Source: Deltaproteobacteria bacterium
GTDB taxonomy: Bacteria > Myxococcota_A > Polyangia > DRWM01 > JAAZOP01
DNA length: 38,573 nucleotides
NCBI GenBank assembly: GCA_016930215.1
Contig: JAFGHH010000292.1
Span: 1 to 38,573 of the forward strand
Direction of reading: 5' to 3'
This document shows, piece after piece, positions 1 through 7,443 of this stretch. Numbering within the stretch: the first letter of the stretch is position 1; each line of letters begins with the position of its first letter. The notes under the pieces were generated by a model. It did not search any database. It saw nothing but the letters and a program-made list of their open reading frames with translations, and was not told where the DNA came from. Position numbers and translations under genes: made by a program.

Positions 1-1097
1 AACCACATTGCGTGGTGACACCGCGCCGGAGGCTCGCGCGACGTTGCGACCTGGGTCCACGCAGCGCCGTCGTACTCCCAGGTGTCGCCATAGAAAAGCT
101 CCCCCGACCCACCAAAATGCGACCCACCGAAAAGAACGATGACGCCGCGCGACGAATCGTAGGCCATCGCGGCGCCCCTCCGGCCGGGCGACTCATCCAC
201 CGGAACGCCAACAGGGCTCCAGGTCGTGCCGTCGTACTCCCACGCGTCGTTGAGATCGTGAGCCCCTCGGCCGCCGAGGAGCATGACGACGCTGCGCGCC
301 TCGTCATAGACCATCGCGCCGTCGGTCCGGGCAGGGGGCGAAGTCGTGGGGGAGATTTCGGACCAGTCCGTGCCGTCGTACTCCCAGGTGTCGGCCAGCA
401 TCCCTTCCGCTCCGATACCGCCAAACAGCACGACGACACCGCGGTCCACGTCGCACGTCATCATGCATTCCCTCCGGCCGGTGGGAGAAACCGTCGTCAC
501 GATCTCCCTCCAGTTCGTGCCGTCGTACTCCCAGGTGTCCGCCAGCGTACCATCCGCTCCGACACCGCCGAAGAGCACGACGACGCCTCGGGTCCGGTCG
601 TAGGCCATCGCGGCCCCCGATCTGCCCGAGGGTGAGACCGTCGGTGCGACCTCGGTCCAGGTCGTCCCGTCGAACTCCCAGGTGTCGGCCGGGTAATCCC
701 CGGCGTCGGGCGTGCCCCCGAAGAGCACGAGCACCGAGCGGCCCGAGTCGTACGCCATGGCACCCGACGGGCGAGGCGGCGGCGGTACCTCGACCCACCC
801 GCGTGCCGCAACGCACTCGCCTGGAGGCGTACGACAGACCTCTCCATCGCTGCAACCGGGCGGACAGGTTCCGCCGCACCCATCGTCCCCGCATTCCCGA
901 CCCTCGCAGTTCGGAACGCAGGCGTCGGCGGCGGCTTCCGAATCCCCCCCATCGCCGCCCTCGTCTCGTTCAACATCCTCGGCGTCGGCATCGGTGCCGC
1001 CATCCCGTTCGCCGAGCACGGTCTCCCCTCCGGAACACCCGCCGAGAAGGAGCAGCGCCAGTCCCATCACAGCGAGCTGAACTCCTATCGAGCGCAT
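1..1097 (-). CDS. Kelch-like repeat lipoprotein, 3' end cut by window edge
   Basis: This gene is not in the ORF track because its stop lies outside the window; I read it by hand from the minus strand. It opens MRSIGVQLAVMGLALLLLGGCSGG, a lipoprotein signal with lipobox Cys at about residue 21, then an Asp/Glu/Ala-rich linker (GTDADAEDVERDEG). A small Cys-rich module follows (CVPNCEGRECGDDGCGGTCPPGC), then about six repeats of roughly 49 residues with the pattern AMAYD..RGVVVLFGG....DTWEYDGT.W, typical of Kelch or galactose-oxidase-like beta-propeller blades. About 365 codons are visible. A good ribosome site (GGGAGGGGAAG) precedes the ATG. The repeats are also alike at DNA level, with ACACCTGGGAGTACGACGG recurring about every 145-160 bp. 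The protein is probably anchored outside the cytoplasm; its ligand or enzymatic role cannot be told. Confidence 0.9.
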   Translation of the reverse strand, partial: MRSIGVQLAVMGLALLLLGGCSGGETVLGERDGGTDADAEDVERDEGGDGGDSEAAADACVPNCEGRECGDDGCGGTCPPGCSDGEVCRTPPGECVAARGWVEVPPPPRPSGAMAYDSGRSVLVLFGGTPDAGDYPADTWEFDGTTWTEVAPTVSPSGRSGAAMAYDRTRGVVVLFGGVGADGTLADTWEYDGTNWREIVTTVSPTGRRECMMTCDVDRGVVVLFGGIGAEGMLADTWEYDGTDWSEISPTTSPPARTDGAMVYDEARSVVMLLGGRGAHDLNDAWEYDGTTWSPVGVPVDESPGRRGAAMAYDSSRGVIVLFGGSHFGGSGELFYGDTWEYDGAAWTQVATSREPPARCHHAMW

Positions 1098-1142
1098 CTT
1101 CCCCTCCCATCGAACCAGAGCAGCTCTCCATTGAGTCGCCAT

Positions 1143-1151
1143 ACGATACCA
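1143..1151 (-). promoter_or_regulatory. Possible extended -10 promoter for the Kelch lipoprotein
   Basis: On the minus strand TGG-TATCGT fits an extended -10 element (TGn plus four of six TATAAT bases). It lies about 45 bases upstream of the ATG at 1097. No convincing -35 element is present at the usual distance. The rest of the 335-base gene-free stretch 1098-1432 holds only two small hairpins (1299-1316 and 1409-1427); the ORFs drawn across it have no recognisable protein content. Confidence 0.35.
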
Positions 1152-1408
1152 GTCGCACGTCGCGGCCGAAACCGATCACTTCCGCGTCCGGGTCCAACCG
1201 TTGGCGACCCTGCTCCGCATGACGTCGGTCACGGGCCACAGCATCGCGACGGTCCCCAAAGATGAGATTCTCGTAGGAGCAGACCGTTCCGGGCACGCGG
1301 GCCCAGGCCCTGGCCCGTTCCACGGCTGCGGACAGATGATCGGTTTCGGTCCCGGCATGCGACCGGCAGTCCGAGGCCGGAGCCGCATCGGATGCGAATG
1401 CGGACGAT

Positions 1409-1427
1409 GGCCCCCGCCGTCGGGGCC
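1409..1427 (-). terminator. Possible hairpin terminator after the methyltransferase gene
   Basis: GGCCCC-N7-GGGGCC forms a 6-bp all-GC stem starting about six bases past the methyltransferase stop. There is no T-run, so intrinsic termination is uncertain. Confidence 0.3.
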
Positions 1428-1432
1428 TCCCA

Positions 1433-2359
1433 TCATCGGTCCGCCGGGCCAAGCGCGAGCCGGACGGCCCACTGCAGACGGCGGTACGACTGGATGCGGC
1501 CGAACAGGCGCATCAGGCCCAGGCGCGGCTCGTCGTCGTCGAAGTAGGTCCACTCCTCCAGCAGACGGACGCCGGGAGCCCAGCCCTCCAGCTCCCGCCC
1601 CTCGGCAATGCCGGAGATGAACCGCACGCTGGGGTCGAGGAACAACTGCTTCTGGAACTTCCAGCGCAGCCAGCGGAAGTCCATGCGCGGCACCCAGGAC
1701 CTGGCAAAAACTTCCGCGACCAGCTCCGAACCCGGGAAGCGCCCGGCGAGCGCCTGCACCAGGCTCTGCACGCCGTCCGCCGGGAGGTACATGAACAGGC
1801 CCTCGGCCAGGAAGAGCCGGGCCGCACCTGGTGCCGCCGGCAGGGCATCCAGCCAGGCGAGGTCCAGCACGGACCGGTCGATGCTCGTCACCCGGGGGTT
1901 TTCCGCGATCAGGTTCCGGCGCAGGGCCATCACCGCGGGCAGGTCCAGGTCGACCCAGAGGGCGCGGCCGTTGTCCAGCCGCGCCCGGCGCGTGCACAGC
2001 CCACAGCCCAGCGTGACGACGCTCCCGCCGGGGTGGGCCTCCAGGAACGCCCGGGTCACCCGGTCGAAGTAGCGCGTGCGCATGGCGAGCGAGAGGGGCA
2101 GCTTGGCGGGCAGCTTGCGCGCGGCCAGCTTGCGGTGCAGGAGCTTGGGAGACGCAACGAAGTGCGGATCGAGTGCCCGCGTCAGGCGTTCCGCCTCGGG
2201 ATCGGGCAGCACGGTCCGCGGATGCCGGCTCTCGACGGCGCGGGCGTACAGCGGGAAGAACAGCGTTTCGGAGACGGCGGCCAAGGCGCCGAGGTCGAGC
2301 GCCGGCGCGGCGGCCGTTCGCCCGTCCGATCCGGACCGCGATCCTCCATCTTCGGCCAC
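1433..2359 (-). CDS. Class I SAM-dependent methyltransferase, leucine carboxyl methyltransferase (LCM/PpmA-like) family
   Basis: About 308 aa. The SAM-binding loop reads VVTLGCGLCTRRARL, matching the family's VVxLGAGLDTRxxRL pattern. It is followed by WVDLDLPAVMALRR (acidic residue of strand 2) and LFLAEGLFMYLPADGVQSLVQAL, the AEGLxMYL motif of this family (COG3315-type O-methyltransferases). The ORF track extends it to 3271, but that extension is antisense to the next gene. I chose the GTG at 2359 because it lies seven bases after a TTGACG-N17-GACCCT promoter-like element and gives a normal family length. The substrate is unknown; relatives methylate carboxyl or hydroxyl groups of small molecules. 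It is divergent from the phosphodiesterase gene at 2480. Confidence 0.85.
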   Translation of the reverse strand: MAEDGGSRSGSDGRTAAAPALDLGALAAVSETLFFPLYARAVESRHPRTVLPDPEAERLTRALDPHFVASPKLLHRKLAARKLPAKLPLSLAMRTRYFDRVTRAFLEAHPGGSVVTLGCGLCTRRARLDNGRALWVDLDLPAVMALRRNLIAENPRVTSIDRSVLDLAWLDALPAAPGAARLFLAEGLFMYLPADGVQSLVQALAGRFPGSELVAEVFARSWVPRMDFRWLRWKFQKQLFLDPSVRFISGIAEGRELEGWAPGVRLLEEWTYFDDDEPRLGLMRLFGRIQSYRRLQWAVRLALGPADR

Positions 2360-2366
2360 GACCCAC

Positions 2367-2395
2367 AGGGTCTGCCCGCCCGACGGTCTCGTCAA
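2367..2395 (-). promoter_or_regulatory. Promoter for the methyltransferase, probably leaderless
   Basis: Minus strand: TTGACG (2395-2390), 17-base spacer, GACCCT (2372-2367), seven bases, then the GTG start at 2359. The -35 is close to consensus and the -10 is weak. There is no Shine-Dalgarno sequence. The arrangement mirrors the divergent promoter on the plus strand at 2443. Confidence 0.5.
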
Positions 2396-2442
2396 GTCCC
2401 GCCCTCCCGCCCTCCCGCGCCCTACAGCCGTGGCCCCGCCCC

Positions 2443-2471
2443 TTGACGCCGTCGCGCAGACCGGACACGGT
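2443..2471 (+). promoter_or_regulatory. Promoter for the phosphodiesterase-glycosyltransferase pair, probably leaderless
   Basis: Plus strand: TTGACG (2443-2448), 17-base spacer, CACGGT (2466-2471), eight bases, GTG at 2480. It has the same architecture as the opposing promoter at 2395-2367. The -10 is poor, so the call rests mostly on the -35 and the repeated spacing. Confidence 0.45.
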
Positions 2472-2479
2472 TCCGGGCC

Positions 2480-4150
2480 GTGGCGGAACGGAAGCCGGCA
2501 CTGCTGTTCCTGGGCCTCGACGGGGTCGATCCGACCGTCGTCGACCGGCTGCGCGGCGACGGCGAGCTGCCGGTGCTGTCGCGACTGGCCGAGGCGGGGA
2601 CGCTGCGGCCGATCGAGTCGACCGTGCCCGCGGCCACCTGCCCCGCCTGGGCCACCTGCCTGACCGGCGTCAACCCCGGCCGCCACGGCGTGTTCGACTT
2701 CACCGTCGCCGACGGCTACGAGGTGCGGTTCGGCTCCCCTCGCCCCGCCGTGCCGACCTGGCTCGAGATGCTCGGGGAGCAGGGGTTGTCCGTCGGCGCG
2801 CTCGGCTTCCCGGGGCGGCTCCACGGCACGCGCCTCGCGGGCTTCCACGTCGCCGGCTGGGACACGCCGCTGGAGACCGAGGCCGGACTGCGCCACGTCT
2901 ACCCGCCCTCGCTGTACCACCGGATCCGCGAAAAACTCGGGCCCGACGTCCTGCAATTCGCCGCGGCCGACGAGTTCGCCGCGCGGGCCGCAGACGACCC
3001 GGACGAATTCGTCGCGCGCCTCGCCGAGGGGCTGGACCGTCGCGTGGCCCTGGCCCTGTTCCTGTCCCGCGAGCGCCCGGTCGACCTGCTGGCCGTCCAC
3101 TTCCAGGCCGCCGACACCGCCGGTCACCACCTCTGGCCGCGCGCCGCCGAGGCGGGTGCGGCGGACACCGTCCCCGACGGCCTGCGGCGGACGATGCGGA
3201 TGCTCGACGCCGCGGTCGGCCGCCTGCTCGACGAGCTGGCGCCGGCGGCCGTCGTCGCCGTCTCCGACCACGGGATGGGGCCGACCGCGGACCTGGTGGT
3301 CTCGCTCAACGCGCTGCTCGCCGCCGGCGGCTTCCAGGCGCGCGGCGCCGAGGGTGCGCTGGACCAGACCGCGGCCTACGTGCGAGGCAACATCCTGCGG
3401 CTCCTGCCCCGACCGGTGCGCGACCTGGCGCTGCGCACGGCCGGCACCCTGCTCCCCGATCTGCTCGAGTCCCGCTCGCGCTTCGCCGGGATCGCCTGGC
3501 CGCAGACCCGCGCCTTCTCCGACGAGCTGACCTACGCCCCGTCCGTGCGCCTCAACGTCCGGGGCCGCGAGCCGGAGGGAATCGTCGAGCCGGCCGGCCG
3601 CGGCGCGGTCGCCGCCGAGGTCGCGGCGTTCCTACGCGAGGCGCGCCGCCCCGACGGCGGGCCGCTGTTCGCTCGCGTTCGGTCCCGCGAGGAAATCTAC
3701 GACGGGCCGCTCGTCGACCGCGCCCCGGATCTGCTGCTCGAGCCGGCGCTCGACGCCGCGGGTCGCACCCCACTGCTCTGCCCGCCCCACCTGCGACCGC
3801 GCCTCGACGGCGGCTGGTGGATGCCGATCCCCGCGGACGGGCGGGCCGGCGGCAAGGGCGGCCTGCTGCGCGGCGCCCATCGGCCGCAGGGCATCGTGCT
3901 CGCGGCACCGGCTCCGGCCTGGCTGCGCAAGGCCGGGCCACTCGACCTGCGCGACGTCGCCCCGCTGGTCCACGGGCTACTGGAACGCGACGAGCCGGCG
4001 CACCTCGAGCGGCCGCGCCGACGCGCGCCCGCGCCGCCGGCCGCCGAGGCACCCCTCGATCCCGCCGACGACGGACTGACCAACGCCGACCGGCGCGCGC
4101 TGTCCCGCCGGCTCGCCGCGCTGGGCTACATCGAGGAGCCCGACCGGTGA
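2480..4150 (+). CDS. Type I phosphodiesterase/nucleotide pyrophosphatase-like (alkaline phosphatase superfamily) protein
   Basis: 556 aa, GTG start. The motifs follow the alkaline phosphatase superfamily order. LFLGLDGVDPTVV at the N-terminus carries the first metal-binding Asp. TCPAWATCLTGVNPGRHGVFDF holds the likely catalytic Thr and the usual TGxxPxxHG block. DTAGHHLW (about residues 213-220) and SDHGMG (about 263-268) give the remaining metal-binding Asp/His residues. There is no signal peptide or membrane helix, so it looks cytoplasmic. Its stop overlaps the start of the glycosyltransferase gene (GTGA), so the two are translationally coupled and probably act in one pathway, perhaps handling a nucleotide-sugar or phospho-substrate. 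The exact substrate cannot be read from the sequence. Confidence 0.85.
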   Translation: MAERKPALLFLGLDGVDPTVVDRLRGDGELPVLSRLAEAGTLRPIESTVPAATCPAWATCLTGVNPGRHGVFDFTVADGYEVRFGSPRPAVPTWLEMLGEQGLSVGALGFPGRLHGTRLAGFHVAGWDTPLETEAGLRHVYPPSLYHRIREKLGPDVLQFAAADEFAARAADDPDEFVARLAEGLDRRVALALFLSRERPVDLLAVHFQAADTAGHHLWPRAAEAGAADTVPDGLRRTMRMLDAAVGRLLDELAPAAVVAVSDHGMGPTADLVVSLNALLAAGGFQARGAEGALDQTAAYVRGNILRLLPRPVRDLALRTAGTLLPDLLESRSRFAGIAWPQTRAFSDELTYAPSVRLNVRGREPEGIVEPAGRGAVAAEVAAFLREARRPDGGPLFARVRSREEIYDGPLVDRAPDLLLEPALDAAGRTPLLCPPHLRPRLDGGWWMPIPADGRAGGKGGLLRGAHRPQGIVLAAPAPAWLRKAGPLDLRDVAPLVHGLLERDEPAHLERPRRRAPAPPAAEAPLDPADDGLTNADRRALSRRLAALGYIEEPDR

Positions 4151-5340
4151 GCGCGCCCCGACCGTTGCGGCTGCTCGAGGTAGCGGCGCTGCCGTTCCCG
4201 TCGCGCCAGGGGACCCAGGTGCTGCTCGACGCCATCGCTCGCGGGCTGGCCGCGCGGGGCCACGAGGTGCACCTGCTGGTCTACGCGCACGGCGCCTTTC
4301 CGGTGGACGTGCCGTACCGGATCCACCGGCTCCCCGACCGTCCACGGTTCCGCTCGCTGCGCTCCGGACCGCACTGGCGCCGCGCGGCGCTCGACCTGGT
4401 GCTGGCCGTCGAGCTGCGACGGTTGGCTCGCAGGCTGCGCCCGGACGTGGTCCACCTGCACAACGTGGAGGCCAGCGCGGCGGCGCTGCTGGTGCCCGGG
4501 CGGCCTGCGCCGCCGTGCGTGTACCACGCGCACAACCTGATGCAGCACGAGCTGCCGACGTACGACCCGCTGTTCGCGGCCCCGGTGGCCCGTCGCTTCG
4601 GCCGGCTGCTGGACCGCGAGCTGTCGCTCCGGGCCGACCGGACGTTCGCGGTGTCCGAATCGACCCGCGCCGGGCTGCTGGCGCTGGGCGTGCCGGACGA
4701 GCGGGTGGTCACGGTGGAGCCCGGCGTCGACCTCGAGGAGCTGGCGGCGCCGCCGACGCCTCCCCCCTGTCCGTTCTTCCCCTCGGGTCGGCGCGAGCCG
4801 CACAGCCCCGAGGCGCTGCGCGTGGCCCATCTGGGCAATCTCGACCGCTACCAGGGGGTCGATCGGATCCTCGACGCGCTGGCGGTGCTGCGCCGCTCCG
4901 GCTGGCCGGCCGAGCTGGTCGCGATCAGCGACTCGGACCCCGCCTGGGTCCGGCGGCTGGCCGACCGGCTGCACGTGCCGGCGAGCTTCGTGCCGCACGG
5001 CTCGCTCGCCGGGGCGATCGATTGCGCCCGCTCGTGCCACGTCGCGGCGCTGGCGCGCGACGTGCCGGGCGGGTTCCCGATCAAGCTGATCGCGCTGTTG
5101 CACGCCGCCGTCCCGCTCGCCGCCACGCGGTCGGCGGTCGACGGGCTGCGCGTCGACCCCGTCGTGTGGGTCGCGGACCGGGAGGGTCCGAGCGGGCTGG
5201 CCGACGCGATCCTGTCCGCGGCGACGCACCTGCGGGCGGAGCTGCGCAGCGCCGCGGGAATGCAGCTCGCCGCCGAGCGCTTCTCCGCCGCCGCGGCCGC
5301 CGAGCGACTCGAGGCGGCGCTGCTCCCGCTCGTACGGTGA
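4147..5340 (+). CDS. GT-B fold glycosyltransferase, family 4-like
   Basis: 397 aa, starting at the GTG that overlaps the upstream stop (GTGA). The ORF track merges it with an upstream shadow to 2173; only this part is real. Family features are the N-terminal loop PFPSRQGTQVLLDAIARGLAARGHEVHLLVY, the RPDVVHLHNVEASAAALL segment, VYHAHNLMQHELP (acceptor-domain His region), VSESTRAGLLALGV....VEPGVD, and LGNLDRYQGVDRILDAL at the start of the nucleotide-sugar domain. The usual E-x7-E motif is not canonical here (ARDVPGGFPIKLIALL). It should transfer a sugar to an envelope or secondary-metabolite acceptor. It is coupled to the phosphodiesterase-like gene and convergent with the PAP2 gene, 25 bases away. 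Confidence 0.85.
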   Translation: MSAPRPLRLLEVAALPFPSRQGTQVLLDAIARGLAARGHEVHLLVYAHGAFPVDVPYRIHRLPDRPRFRSLRSGPHWRRAALDLVLAVELRRLARRLRPDVVHLHNVEASAAALLVPGRPAPPCVYHAHNLMQHELPTYDPLFAAPVARRFGRLLDRELSLRADRTFAVSESTRAGLLALGVPDERVVTVEPGVDLEELAAPPTPPPCPFFPSGRREPHSPEALRVAHLGNLDRYQGVDRILDALAVLRRSGWPAELVAISDSDPAWVRRLADRLHVPASFVPHGSLAGAIDCARSCHVAALARDVPGGFPIKLIALLHAAVPLAATRSAVDGLRVDPVVWVADREGPSGLADAILSAATHLRAELRSAAGMQLAAERFSAAAAAERLEAALLPLVR

Positions 5341-5365
5341 GCCCGAACACCCTCTTTCCCGGAGC

Positions 5366-6196
5366 CTAGAACACCATCCCGAACGACAACGGCGGCCCCA
5401 GCGCGAGGGACGTGCGCTCCGTCTCCTCGGGACCCGCATCGTCCCACAGGCTCGCGCGGTGCAGCCACGGCACCGCCCAGCCGACCAACGCCCCGACCGC
5501 CGCGCCGACGAGCACGTCGGACAGGTAGTGCCGGTCGGCCGCGATGCGCAGGTAGCCGGTGCCGAGGGCCATCAGCCCGCCGATGACCCACAGGTACGGC
5601 GCCGTGTCGTAGCCCCGCAGCGTCGCCACCGTCGCGCCCGACACCGCCGCCGCGAAGGCCAGCGTGGTGTGTCCCGAGAAGAACGACAGGTTGTTGTCCG
5701 ACGGATGGTCGGTCCGCAGCTTGTCCTCCTCGTCCAGCGCGTGGACGAACGGACGCTCGCGCCCCACGAGGAACTTGGTGGTCTGGTTCAGCGCCGAGGC
5801 GAACGCGATCGCCTCGGCCACCAGCAGCAGGTCCTCGGCGCCCTGCACCGCCGCGCCCGCGTCCCGCGCGGAGGCGGCGTTGACCCCGAGCATCAGCGCC
5901 GGCAGCAGGGCGAAGCCCAGGACGTAGGAGGTCGCGTCGGCCGCCGCGATGTCGTCCCAGCGCAACGCGCCGCGCACGCCGTCGTCGAACGCGTTGCCCT
6001 CGCACCAGCGGCAGGTGTCCGGCGCCAGGTACCCCTTGAGTGTCTCGGTGAGGATCCAGGCCCCGCCGACACCGAGGGTCAGCCCGAGGTCCCAGCCGAG
6101 GTCGATGCGCAGCTCGTCGGCCCGCGCCGCGGGCGCGGCCGCGACGGCCAGCGCGGAGGCCAGCAGCACCGGAGCCGAGAGCCTGCGGAACCCCAT
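5366..6196 (-). CDS. Exported PAP2-superfamily phosphatase
   Basis: About 276 aa from the ATG at 6196, chosen over the ORF-track start at 6259 because GGGAGGCG sits just upstream and a signal peptide (MGFRRLSAPVLLASALAVAAAPAARA) then begins the protein; the longer start would also overlap the GlpB-like gene. All three PAP2 motifs are present: KFLVGRERPF, FFSGHTTLAF and RIAADRHYLSD (R-x5-H-x3-D). Several hydrophobic segments (YVLGFALLPALMLGV, YLWVIGGLMALGTGY, VLVGAAVGALVGWAV) suggest a membrane-embedded enzyme with its active site at the outer face of the inner membrane. Likely substrates are lipid phosphates such as undecaprenyl pyrophosphate or phosphatidic acid. It is the last gene of the minus-strand run from 12569. 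Confidence 0.85.
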   Translation of the reverse strand: MGFRRLSAPVLLASALAVAAAPAARADELRIDLGWDLGLTLGVGGAWILTETLKGYLAPDTCRWCEGNAFDDGVRGALRWDDIAAADATSYVLGFALLPALMLGVNAASARDAGAAVQGAEDLLLVAEAIAFASALNQTTKFLVGRERPFVHALDEEDKLRTDHPSDNNLSFFSGHTTLAFAAAVSGATVATLRGYDTAPYLWVIGGLMALGTGYLRIAADRHYLSDVLVGAAVGALVGWAVPWLHRASLWDDAGPEETERTSLALGPPLSFGMVF

Positions 6197-6230
6197 TTCG
6201 CCTCCCGGAACGCGGCTCGACGCCGGCCCC

Positions 6231-7430
6231 CTACGAACGCGCGTCCAGCACCTTCGCAACGAGCGCCGCGGCGCGCAAGCCCGAGGCCAGCGCCCAGGCC
6301 AGGCCCGTCGCCCGCCCGTCCGGCGGCACCGCGAGCGCGCCGGCGAGCATCAGACCCGGCGCGGCGCCCGCGGGACGGAGCTCGTCATCGACGGCGATGC
6401 CGAGCGACCGGATCGCCGGCTCATCGAACAGTCGCGGCGGCAGGAAGGCGTCCGCGGCAGGGCCGTGGGGCGCCGACTGCTGCTCGAGCAGCGCCGTGCC
6501 CCACGCCAGCCGGCCCGCCGCGGGCTCCGCGAACAGGCGACCCTCGCGGCGCACGCCGCCCCCGGCCGCGCCGCCGGTGGCGACGATCGCCGTCCGGCCG
6601 GCGCCAAGCATGGTGCCGTCTTCCGCGAGGGCGACCCAGCGGTCGCCGCGACGTTCGAGCGTCCGGACGCGGCCGGCGACGGAGCCGGCACCGGCCCGTT
6701 CCATCGCGGAGCGCAGCGCCGCCGCCAGCTCGCGCCCGGCGCCCGACGTCCCGTAGGTCCCGAGCAGCCGCCCGGTCGGCACCTCGGCCGCCGCCGCGGC
6801 CGCCGCGGCGGTCGCCGGCGGCACGTACGACGGCAGCAGCGCCGCATCGACCTCCGCCTCGCGCACGGCGCGCGCCACCCCGGCCGCGAGGTCCCGCGCC
6901 AGGCCGGCGTCGGACGCGAGCAATCCGCGCAGCGTCCCCGCCGAGTGCAGCGCGAGGGCGTCGGGCACGGCGAGCGGCACGGCCAGCGGCACGAACCGCG
7001 GCGTGCCGCCGACCGCCTCCTCGAGCAGGGCGGCGAGGCCGGCGAGCGAGGGCGCGCCCGAGACGTCGGCCCCGAGAACGCCGACGCGCCGGAACGGCAG
7101 GCGTCCGAGGTCCAACGACGCCGCGGGCGCCGCCAGCGCCTCGACGAGCCGGCCCGCCATCGTCGCCAGCCGCCACGTCCCGCCGTCGGGCGCCGCGGTC
7201 ACCGCCTCCGGCACGACCGAGGCCAGCCAGTGCAACGCCGCGCCCGGCAGCCGCTCGTCGGGCTCGATAGCCCCGGTGGCGAACGCCGTGGCGCCGTCGC
7301 CGTCGGCCAGCACGAGCACGCTGCGGCCGGCCTCACGCAGACGCAGGGCGGCCGCGGCGCCCGCGAGGCCCGCGCCGACCACGAGCGCATCGCGCGTTTC
7401 TGACCCTGGCGCCGGCGCCTGCATCCCCAT
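6231..7430 (-). CDS. glpB: FAD-dependent oxidoreductase resembling anaerobic glycerol-3-phosphate dehydrogenase subunit B
   Basis: 399 aa. ALVVGAGLAGAAAALRLREAGRSVLVLADGDG is an N-terminal Rossmann FAD-binding motif. The rest follows the GlpB pattern: ATGAIEPDE after the first strand, DAALLPSYVPP mid-protein, AIVATGGAAGGGVRREGRLFAEPAAG and a C-terminal SLGIAVDDELRPAGAAPGLMLAGALAV. GlpB is normally part of a GlpABC complex feeding electrons to quinone; no glpA or glpC is visible here, so the partner is elsewhere or this is a stand-alone relative. It begins 13 bases after the protease gene and probably shares its transcript. The fold is clear; the glpB name is less certain. ATG at 7430 or 7424 are both possible. 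Confidence 0.7.
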   Translation of the reverse strand: MGMQAPAPGSETRDALVVGAGLAGAAAALRLREAGRSVLVLADGDGATAFATGAIEPDERLPGAALHWLASVVPEAVTAAPDGGTWRLATMAGRLVEALAAPAASLDLGRLPFRRVGVLGADVSGAPSLAGLAALLEEAVGGTPRFVPLAVPLAVPDALALHSAGTLRGLLASDAGLARDLAAGVARAVREAEVDAALLPSYVPPATAAAAAAAAEVPTGRLLGTYGTSGAGRELAAALRSAMERAGAGSVAGRVRTLERRGDRWVALAEDGTMLGAGRTAIVATGGAAGGGVRREGRLFAEPAAGRLAWGTALLEQQSAPHGPAADAFLPPRLFDEPAIRSLGIAVDDELRPAGAAPGLMLAGALAVPPDGRATGLAWALASGLRAAALVAKVLDARS

Positions 7431-7443
7431 CTCCGAGCCCCCG

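Noticed and set aside
1176-2501. 441-aa minus-strand ORF over the methyltransferase
   Set aside because: Frame-shifted version of the true gene; the SAM-binding and AEGLxMYL motifs are only in the 1433-2359 frame.
2173-4146. Upstream two thirds of the 1055-aa plus-strand ORF 2173-5340
   Set aside because: It is out of frame with the well-supported phosphodiesterase gene and is Arg/Pro/Ala-rich as expected of a shadow; only the part from 4147 codes the glycosyltransferase.
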